Shown one piece after another: positions 57,877 through 64,000 of a DNA stretch of 64,000 bases. Every line of letters begins with the position of its first letter. Position 1 is the stretch's first letter. The stretch lies in the NCBI RefSeq assembly GCF_016698665.1, contig NZ_CP068046.1:3286001-3350000 (forward strand), given 5' to 3'. Both the position numbers and the translations under genes were made by a program. Under the pieces are notes generated by a model, which ran no database searches, was not told the origin of the DNA, and saw nothing but the letters and a program-made list of their open reading frames with translations. This stretch comes from Devosia rhizoryzae (lineage in GTDB: Bacteria > Pseudomonadota > Alphaproteobacteria > Rhizobiales > Devosiaceae).

Positions 57877-58922
57877 TGCGCATAGTTGCCGCCATCCTCG
57901 CCGCCCTCTTGCTCATGACGCCCGCTGCCGCGCAGGTCGTTTCCCCCTCTGAAATGCTGCGCTCCAGCGTTTCCAACTTTATCCGGCCCCAGACCAAGGC
58001 TTTCGCGCTGCGCACGGCCGAGCTTTCGAAGGCCATGTATATCCTTTGCGAGAACGGTAATCTTGGCGGAGCACGGGAAGCCTTCGCATCGGCCGCGTCG
58101 GCCTATGCCCGCGTCGAATTTCTTCGGATCGGTCCGCTCATGGAGGCGAACCGCGCCGAGCGCATTTTGTTTTTCCCGGACCGAAAGGGCATCGGCCTCC
58201 GCCAAATCCAGCAACTCCTCGCGGAAAAGGAGCTTGCCGCCACCACTGTGCCGGCTCTCCAGGGCAAAAGCGTTGCCGTTCAGGGGTTGGGTGCCTTGGA
58301 GGTCGTGCTGTTCGGCACCGGCTCCGAGACAATCACCACGTCCGACGGTGCCTTCCGTTGCGCCTACGGCGCGGCCATCGCCAAGAACCTGGAAGAAATG
58401 GCCAGTGAAATCGCCGCCAGCTGGGCAGCTCCTGAGGGCATTGCCACGCGCCTGGCACAACCTGATGCGGCCTATGCCGACTACCGGACAACTACGGAAT
58501 CGCTCGAGGCTGTGGTTGGCCTTGTGTCGCACGGCATCGAAAACATACGCGACACGAGGATCAATCCCGTCATTGCCAATGCGGATCGGCAGGCCAATTC
58601 GAAACAGGCCTTGTTCTGGCGTTCCGGCCTCACCATGGCCATGCTCGAGGCCAATGTTGAAGGGCTGCGCGCCTTGGTTGAGCTCTCCAGTGTCGTCACC
58701 GATCCGGCGCTGCTCGCGGAGATCACAAGCGCTTTCGATCGCGCCGAGACTGCCATAAGTGAAGTGACGTTGCCGATCGACCAGGCTGTCGCCGATCCCG
58801 AGCAGGCAGGAGCCCTCGCCGATCTGGTCGCCGCAACGCAGGATCTGCAGCGCCTTATTGGCGAAGACCTCTCGGCCACGCTCGGGCTGAGCGTCGGCTT
58901 TTCGTCGCTGGACGGAGACTGA
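57873..58922 (+). CDS. Imelysin-like protein lacking the GxHxxE histidine
   Basis: A 349-residue exported protein, signal peptide about residues 1-21 (ending TPAAAQ). The imelysin fold is recognisable from QGLGALEVVLFG, which aligns with the GxHxxE-xx-LWG region, but Gly stands where the metal-binding His would be. It may be a non-metal-binding partner of the first imelysin. It overlaps the di-haem gene by 4 bp and precedes the DUF1513 gene by 2 bp. Confidence 0.86.
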   Translation: MMRIVAAILAALLLMTPAAAQVVSPSEMLRSSVSNFIRPQTKAFALRTAELSKAMYILCENGNLGGAREAFASAASAYARVEFLRIGPLMEANRAERILFFPDRKGIGLRQIQQLLAEKELAATTVPALQGKSVAVQGLGALEVVLFGTGSETITTSDGAFRCAYGAAIAKNLEEMASEIAASWAAPEGIATRLAQPDAAYADYRTTTESLEAVVGLVSHGIENIRDTRINPVIANADRQANSKQALFWRSGLTMAMLEANVEGLRALVELSSVVTDPALLAEITSAFDRAETAISEVTLPIDQAVADPEQAGALADLVAATQDLQRLIGEDLSATLGLSVGFSSLDGD

Positions 58923-58924
58923 GC

Positions 58925-60013
58925 ATGTGGCAGCGCCGCGCCTTTCTCAAGTCTGCCGGCGCCGGCTTCATCGCCAGCCTCATGCCACGCCAGCTACTGG
59001 CCCTCGAAGGCAATGACCTGGTTTTCGCCAGCGCCATCCAGACGGCAAGCGGCGGCTATGGTGCGGTGTTGCTGGGCGAGCGTGGCGACGTCATCTCTAC
59101 CATCGACCTGCCGGATCGCGGCCACGACATTACCGTAAGCCGGGACGCTGGACGCGGCGTCGTCTTTGCCCGGCAACCAGGCACGTTCGCGCTGATTTTC
59201 GATGCCAGCGGGCGTGAAGCGCCGCAAACGCTCACCAGCGCCGAAGGCCGGCACTTTTTCGGCCACGGCGTTTATTCGCCCGACGGACGCCTGCTTTATG
59301 CCACCGAAAGCGACTTCGAAGCCGCAAGGGGCGTCATCGGCGTTTACGACGCCACCGACCGCTATCGGCGTATCGGGGAATTTCCCACCTATGGCACCGG
59401 TCCCCATGAAATGCTGCTGATGCCGGACGGCGTCACATTCGTGGTGGCCAATGGCGGGATCGAAACGCATCCAGACTATGGCCGTGCCGAGCTCAACCTT
59501 GACACAATGGATCCATCCATTGCCTTCATCGACCGCCGCGACGGTGCGCTGGTGGGTCAGTTGCGGCTCGATGCCGGGTTGCATCAGCTTTCGATCCGCC
59601 ACATGGCGGTGGACGGAAAAGATCGCGTCTGGTTCGGGTGTCAGTACAAGGGATCGCCCAGCGATACGCCGCAGCTGGTCGGCTATGCGACGATGGATGG
59701 CGACATCCGTCTCGTCGAACTGCCGTCTGCCGTCCTTAGCGACTTGCGCAACTATGTCGGATCGGTGGCTGTCTCGGCGGATGGCAACACAGTGGCCGTG
59801 TCATCCCCCGAGGGCGATCTACTGGTCACTTTGGACGTCGAGCAGCAGCGTCCGGCGTTGGTCGAAACGCTGCGCAATGGCTGCGGCCTCGCCCCGGACC
59901 GCACCGGTTTTGTCGCGACCAGCGGCAAGGGCGAGATGATCGGCATCGGCGGGGCAGAGCGGCAACCGCGGCAGTTCGACTTCCTTTTCGACAATCACCT
60001 CCTGCGGATATAG
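58925..60013 (+). CDS. DUF1513 beta-propeller protein with Tat-type signal
   Basis: A 362-residue protein starting MWQRRAFLKSAGAGF, a twin-arginine signal (RRAFLK), so it is exported folded. The mature part has repeated blade motifs (GVYSPDGRLLYATESDF; GTGPHEMLLMPDG; SVAVSADGNTVAVSSP), suggesting a seven-bladed propeller. It is the last member of the conserved imelysin/di-haem/imelysin/DUF1513 quartet. Its function is unknown; iron homeostasis is inferred from context. Confidence 0.9.
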   Translation: MWQRRAFLKSAGAGFIASLMPRQLLALEGNDLVFASAIQTASGGYGAVLLGERGDVISTIDLPDRGHDITVSRDAGRGVVFARQPGTFALIFDASGREAPQTLTSAEGRHFFGHGVYSPDGRLLYATESDFEAARGVIGVYDATDRYRRIGEFPTYGTGPHEMLLMPDGVTFVVANGGIETHPDYGRAELNLDTMDPSIAFIDRRDGALVGQLRLDAGLHQLSIRHMAVDGKDRVWFGCQYKGSPSDTPQLVGYATMDGDIRLVELPSAVLSDLRNYVGSVAVSADGNTVAVSSPEGDLLVTLDVEQQRPALVETLRNGCGLAPDRTGFVATSGKGEMIGIGGAERQPRQFDFLFDNHLLRI

Positions 60014-60124
60014 GCCAGACCTGACCTCCAACGCGCTGTCTTGAGCCATCCGTTTGGTTACAGATCTGCCTCTACGCGGACTTCGAATGACGCTGCTGGC
60101 GGCCCCCACCAGGCTTCGCTCACC

Positions 60125-61108
60125 TCACATCAGGCCTTCGGCGGCGAGGTCGGACCAGAGCGCATCGGGCACGTCCGTGTTCAGGCTCGCAAGGTTCCGC
60201 TCAAGATTGCGCGCGTTCGAGACACCTAGGAGAACCGAGGCGACCACCTCATTGCGCAGCGGAAAATGGAGGGCTGCCGTCGCCAGCGGCACTCCGTGCG
60301 ACGCGCAGACGCGCTCGATGTGCTGCGCCTTGGCGATGACCTCTTCCGATGCCGGGGCGTAGTTGAACATCGCGCCCGGCTTGGGCCCCGTGGCCAAGAT
60401 GCCGGAATTGAACACGCCGCCGACGACGAGGCTGGCGCCGCGCTGGCGGCAGGCTTCCAACAGCGGTGCGGCGCTGTCGTGGTCGAGCAGCGAATAGCGC
60501 CCGGCAAGGAGAAAGCAGTCGAGATCGGCGTGTTCGAACGCGTCGAGGCAGACCTGCACCTCGTTGACGCCGAGGCCGATGGCTTTGACGAGACCCTGCT
60601 CGCGCAGCTCGACCATGGCCTTGAGGCCGCCGTCGAAGGCGATCGGCTGCCAATGCGCATTGGCATCGCCATGGGTGTCGGTGCCGATGTCGTGCATGTA
60701 GAGCACGTCGATCTGGTCGAGGCCGAGCCGCTGAAGGCTGTCCTCGAAGGAGCGCATGACGCCGTCATAGCTATAGTCGTATTCCTGCTCGAAGGGCAGG
60801 GGATCGGCAAAGCCATAGTCGGTCATGGTGCGGCCGCGTAGCGGCGTCAGCAAGCGCCCGACCTTGGTCGAGAGCACATAGCTGTCGCGCGGTTTCTGCC
60901 GCAGGAAGTCGCCCAGGCGGCGTTCGCTGAGGCCATGACCATAGCGAGGCGCCGTGTCGAAGAAGCGGATGCCGGCATCCCATGAGCCATGGAGCGTCGC
61001 TTCGGCATCGTCGCGGCTGGCAGGCTTGAAGAGGTTGCCGATGCCGCCACCGCCAAAGCTGATGGCGGTGACATCGAGGCCGGTGCGGCCGAGCGGGCGG
61101 GTTTGCAT
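60125..61108 (-). CDS. Aldo/keto reductase (L-fucose dehydrogenase-like)
   Basis: A 327-residue aldo/keto reductase close to D-threo-aldose 1-dehydrogenase / L-fucose dehydrogenase and pyridoxal dehydrogenase. It has RPLGRTGLDVTAISFGGG, the catalytic Asp/Tyr region FFDTAPRYGHGLSERRLG, and Lys in VLSTKVGR. The start at 61108 lies 4 bp after the fuconate dehydratase stop with an AAGG site. It would oxidise L-fucose to L-fucono-lactone, the first step of the pathway. Confidence 0.87.
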   Translation of the reverse strand: MQTRPLGRTGLDVTAISFGGGGIGNLFKPASRDDAEATLHGSWDAGIRFFDTAPRYGHGLSERRLGDFLRQKPRDSYVLSTKVGRLLTPLRGRTMTDYGFADPLPFEQEYDYSYDGVMRSFEDSLQRLGLDQIDVLYMHDIGTDTHGDANAHWQPIAFDGGLKAMVELREQGLVKAIGLGVNEVQVCLDAFEHADLDCFLLAGRYSLLDHDSAAPLLEACRQRGASLVVGGVFNSGILATGPKPGAMFNYAPASEEVIAKAQHIERVCASHGVPLATAALHFPLRNEVVASVLLGVSNARNLERNLASLNTDVPDALWSDLAAEGLM

Positions 61109-61112
61109 GGGA

Positions 61113-62387
61113 TCAGCCTTTGAATTCATTGGCGGCAATGGATTGGGGCTTCATCTCGATCGAGAAACCCGGCAGCTTGGGCGGCATATAGGCGGCGTTT
61201 TCGATGACGCAGGGCTCAAGAAAATGCTCATGGAGGTGATCGACATATTCGATCACGCGGCCGTCCTTGGTGCCGGAAACGACCAGGTAGTCGATCATCG
61301 AAAGGTGCTGCACATATTCGCATAGGCCCACGCCGCCGGCATGCGGCCATACCGCCTTGCCGTATTTGGCGGCCATCAGCAGCACCGAGAGCACTTCGTT
61401 CAAGCCCCCGATGCGGCAGGCATCGATCTGGACGATGTCGATGGCGTCGCGAGTGATGAACTGCTTGAAAAGAATGCGGTTCTGGCACATTTCGCCAGTC
61501 GCGACTTTGACCGGCGCGACGCCGTCGCGGATTTTTCGATGGCCCTCAACATCGTCCGGGCTGGTCGGCTCTTCGATGAAGAAGGGCTCGAAACGTTTGA
61601 GTTCGTTCACCCAATCGATGGCCTGGTCGACTTCCCAAACCTGGTTGGCGTCGATCATCAAGTATCGATCCGGACCCATGATCGAGCGCACGATTTCGAG
61701 GCGACGGATGTCATCCGCAAGATCGCGACCAACCTTCATCTTGATATGGTTGAAGCCGGCTTCGACGGCTTCGGTCGCAAGGCGGGTCAGCTTCTCGTTG
61801 GAATAGCCGAGCCAGCCGGCCGAGGTCGTGTAACAGCTATAGCCCTCGGCCCGGAGCGTTGCGATCCGCTCTGCCTTCCCGGCTTCCGCCTTGCGGAAAA
61901 TGGCGAGCGCCTCCTCGGGCGTGATGGCGTCGGTGAGGTAGCGGAAGTCGATGATGGAAACGAGCTGATCGGGGCTCATCTCGGCGACATAGAGCCAGAC
62001 AGGCTTGCGGACTTCCTTGGCGAGCAGGTCCCAGACGGCGTTGACGACGGCGCCGGTGGCAAGGTGCATGGCGCCCTTGTCGGGGCCGATCCAGCGCAGC
62101 TGGCTGTCGCCGGTAATGTGGCGCCAGAAGCGGCCCGGATCTTGGGCAATCCAGTCGAGATCGAGGCCGACTACGCGATCTGTCAGCGCCTTGATCGCCG
62201 CTACCACAACCTCGTTGCCGCGGCCGATAGTGAAGGTCAGCCCGTGACCCTCGAGGTCGCTATCGGTCTCCAGGATGACATAGGCGGCCGAATAGTCCGG
62301 ATCGGGGTTCATGGCGTCCGAGCCATCGAGCGACGCCGAGGTCGGAAAACGCAGGTCGTGGGTCTTGATACTGGTGATCTTGGTCAT
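61113..62387 (-). CDS. L-fuconate dehydratase (enolase superfamily)
   Basis: A 424-residue mandelate-racemase-subgroup enzyme that removes water from L-fuconate to give 2-keto-3-deoxy-L-fuconate. Visible active-site parts are NHIKMKVG (general base Lys), metal ligands in LMIDANQVWE, FFIEEPTSPDD and ATGEMCQNR, and PHAGGVGLCEYVQHL (catalytic His). The start ITSIKTHDLRFPTSASLDGSDAMN region, of which FPTSASLDGSDAMNPDPDYS is typical, matches characterised fuconate dehydratases. Confidence 0.93.
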   Translation of the reverse strand: MTKITSIKTHDLRFPTSASLDGSDAMNPDPDYSAAYVILETDSDLEGHGLTFTIGRGNEVVVAAIKALTDRVVGLDLDWIAQDPGRFWRHITGDSQLRWIGPDKGAMHLATGAVVNAVWDLLAKEVRKPVWLYVAEMSPDQLVSIIDFRYLTDAITPEEALAIFRKAEAGKAERIATLRAEGYSCYTTSAGWLGYSNEKLTRLATEAVEAGFNHIKMKVGRDLADDIRRLEIVRSIMGPDRYLMIDANQVWEVDQAIDWVNELKRFEPFFIEEPTSPDDVEGHRKIRDGVAPVKVATGEMCQNRILFKQFITRDAIDIVQIDACRIGGLNEVLSVLLMAAKYGKAVWPHAGGVGLCEYVQHLSMIDYLVVSGTKDGRVIEYVDHLHEHFLEPCVIENAAYMPPKLPGFSIEMKPQSIAANEFKG

Positions 62388-62407
62388 GATTGCGCTTTGG
62401 GTGCCAC

Positions 62408-62500
62408 GACCTCGTGGTTCGACAGGCTCACCATGAGGTCTACTTCGGGGTCACGATTGATTTGAAAGACCTCATCCTGAGCCTGTCGAAGGACGAGGTC
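62408..62500. repeat. Intergenic palindromic repeat (REP-like)
   Basis: The arms GACCTCGTGGTTCGACAGGC (from 62408) and the complement of GCCTGTCGAAGGACGAGGTC (ending 62500) form an imperfect inverted repeat. The core GACAGGCTCA/TGAGCCTGTC is a form of palindrome dispersed in many alphaproteobacterial genomes. It fills the gap between the dehydratase and SDR genes. Confidence 0.75.
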
Positions 62501-62511
62501 TGGGTGCGATG

Positions 62512-63243
62512 TCACGCCGTCCATCCACCATCGATGATGTGGACCTGGCCGGTCGTATAGGTTGCTCCCGCCAGGTAGACCGCAAGGTCGGCGACCTCTT
62601 CCGGGCGGGCGATGCGGCCGATGGGCTGGCGCGCGATGAAAGCTTTTCGGGCGCCCTCGAAGTCGCCGGTCGCGGTCCAGCGCTCGTGGAGGCTCGGGCT
62701 GTCGACCGTGCCGGGGCAAATGGCGTTCACGCGAATATTGCTGGTCGTGTAGTCGGCAGCGATCGACTTGGTGAGGCCGACCACGGCGGCCTTGGAAATT
62801 GTATAGGCGGCGCGGTTGGGCACGCCTTTGATCGAAGACGCAACCGTTGCCATGTTGATGATGGCGCCATCCTTGCGCTCCAGCATCTGCGGCAGGATGG
62901 CCTTGATCGTCCTGATCTGCGCGCGGACATTAAGGTCCAATGCAAAATCGAGATCGCTGTCGCTCATGTCGAGCAGCGCGCCGTTATGCACGACGCCGGC
63001 GCAGTTGAAGAGCACGTCGATGCGGCCGATCTCCGCAACGGCCGCGCGCACAGCCTCGTCGGACAAGACATCGAGCCGGAGCGTCGTGACATTGGGCAGG
63101 CCTTCGAGCGCCGCAAGCTTTTCGGCATTGATGTCGGTGGCGATCACCTTGGCACCTGCCTCGGCGAAGGCGCGGACCGAGGCTTCGCCGATGCCTTGCG
63201 CTGCAGCGGTAATGAAGACGATTTTTCCGGTGAGGTCGGCCAT
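62512..63243 (-). CDS. SDR-family 2-keto-3-deoxy-L-fuconate dehydrogenase
   Basis: A 243-residue short-chain dehydrogenase. Cofactor motif TAAAQGIGEA (TGxxxGIG variant), NCAGVVHNG, catalytic Ser in MATVASSIKG, and YTISK. Its sequence style (MADLTGKIVFITAAAQGIG) and position beside fuconate dehydratase fit the NAD-dependent oxidation of 2-keto-3-deoxy-L-fuconate. Start at 63243; the long open frame upstream overlaps the binding-protein gene in another frame and is not coding. Confidence 0.9.
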   Translation of the reverse strand: MADLTGKIVFITAAAQGIGEASVRAFAEAGAKVIATDINAEKLAALEGLPNVTTLRLDVLSDEAVRAAVAEIGRIDVLFNCAGVVHNGALLDMSDSDLDFALDLNVRAQIRTIKAILPQMLERKDGAIINMATVASSIKGVPNRAAYTISKAAVVGLTKSIAADYTTSNIRVNAICPGTVDSPSLHERWTATGDFEGARKAFIARQPIGRIARPEEVADLAVYLAGATYTTGQVHIIDGGWTA

Positions 63244-63298
63244 GATGATCCTGGAAGAAAACCGGGCAGCGCGATGCTGCCCGGCCTTGGAGACGATA

Positions 63299-64000
63299 TT
63301 AGTCGTAGAGAACCGCGGCGATTTCCGGGTCGGCCATGTTGGACTTGTCGTAGTAGTTGAAGCCCGAGTCGATAATGGCGGGGAGGGTTTCGCCCTTGAG
63401 CGCGCCGATCGCAGCCTTGACGGTTTCGTAGCCGATGCCGACCGGGTTCTGGGTGATGGCGCCAGCCATGGCACCGGACTCGATGAAGCCCTTCTGGGCA
63501 GCGCCCGAGTCGAAGCCGATGACGACGATGTTGCTGCCCAGTTCGGTCTTGCCGTTGACGACACCGATGGCCGAGCCTTCATTGGCGCCGAAGATGCCCT
63601 TGAGGTCGGGGTTGGCAAGGAGGATCGACTTGGTGATTTCGGTGGACTGCAGCTGGTCGCCGCCACCGTACTGAACGCTCACCACTTCGATATTGGGATG
63701 GGCTTCCTTGATGCGGTTGACGAAGCCATCGACGCGGTCGATGCCGGTGCGGCTGGTCTGGTCGTGGGCAACCACGGCAACCTTGCCTTCGTCGCCGATC
63801 AGTTCGGCCATCTTGTCGGCGGCAAGCGCTGCGGCGGCAACGTTGTCGGTGGTGACGGTGGTGACCGGGATATCGCTATCGACGCCACTATCGAAGGCGA
63901 TGATCGGGATATTGGCGGACTGCGCCTGCTGCAGCTGCGGCGTTGCGGCCTGGCTGTCGAGGGCGGCAAGGCCGATGGCGTCGGGCTGGCGGGACAGGGC
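63299..64000 (-). CDS. Sugar ABC importer substrate-binding protein, RbsB type (partial)
   Basis: The C-terminal 233 residues of a periplasmic binding protein of the RbsB/peripla_BP_4 group; the N-terminus lies beyond the right edge. It reads ALSRQPDAIGLAALD at the edge, then IPIIAFDSGVDSDIPVTTV, GIFGANEGSAIGV and VVIGFDSGAAQKGFIESGAM, typical hinge and ligand-loop motifs. Given the fucose-pathway genes downstream in the same direction, L-fucose is the likely ligand. Confidence 0.92.
   Translation of the reverse strand, partial: ALSRQPDAIGLAALDSQAATPQLQQAQSANIPIIAFDSGVDSDIPVTTVTTDNVAAAALAADKMAELIGDEGKVAVVAHDQTSRTGIDRVDGFVNRIKEAHPNIEVVSVQYGGGDQLQSTEITKSILLANPDLKGIFGANEGSAIGVVNGKTELGSNIVVIGFDSGAAQKGFIESGAMAGAITQNPVGIGYETVKAAIGALKGETLPAIIDSGFNYYDKSNMADPEIAAVLYD

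Noticed and set aside
63244..63666. N-terminal extension of the SDR frame
   Set aside because: It overlaps the binding-protein gene in another frame and has no SDR sequence; the start at 63243 begins at the cofactor-binding strand.

Overview
The window reads as the chromosome of an alphaproteobacterium of the order Hyphomicrobiales, most likely Devosia or a close relative. I infer this from the F1-only ATP synthase operon (atpHAGDC without the F0 genes), the gene order rplU-rpmA-(acetyltransferases)-obgE-proB-proA-nadD-rsfS-rlmH-envC-ctpA, and the uniformly high GC. No phylogenetic search could be run. Coding density is high and no insertion sequence, prophage or CRISPR array was seen.

Layout. 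1-323: a ParD antitoxin and the start of its ParE toxin, cut by the window edge. 536-5539: F1 ATP synthase, with two hairpins before atpC and a clear terminator after it. 5751-7928: a chemoreceptor. 8034-21451 (minus strand): a long housekeeping run from ribosomal proteins L21/L27 through three tandem GNAT acetyltransferases, ObgE, proline synthesis, NAD synthesis, ribosome silencing and rRNA methylation to cell-wall genes (EnvC-like, CtpA, divergent deacetylase), RppH and an Asp/Glu racemase. 21674-22672: an exported metallo-hydrolase and a tRNA-Ser(CGA).

22909-37563 is the most distinctive part: a type I secretion locus. A 2372-residue animal-type haem peroxidase with RTX repeats is followed by its ABC exporter, a 694-residue RTX protein with an N-terminal membrane anchor and four cysteines, and the HlyD-type adaptor. 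Divergent from it lie a histidine kinase and, convergent with the kinase, a NarL-type response regulator. The peroxidase resembles the Mn(II)-oxidising RTX peroxidases (MopA) of marine alphaproteobacteria. The anchored RTX protein is the least explained component.

37800-51119 is a carbohydrate regulon: LacI-type regulator, ABC importer, oxidoreductase, NagB-like isomerase/deaminase, two TIM-barrel isomerases, a BadF-type sugar kinase and a GH4 glycosidase. An 11-bp operator occurs in opposite orientations in front of both transcription units and ties them together. An FMN-reductase gene in the middle is interrupted by one in-frame amber codon.

51297-60013 is an iron region: an Fbp-type ferric ABC importer (minus) divergent from an imelysin / di-haem oxidoreductase / imelysin-like / DUF1513 operon (plus). 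60125-64000 (minus) holds genes for non-phosphorylative L-fucose breakdown and a sugar-binding protein that runs off the right edge.
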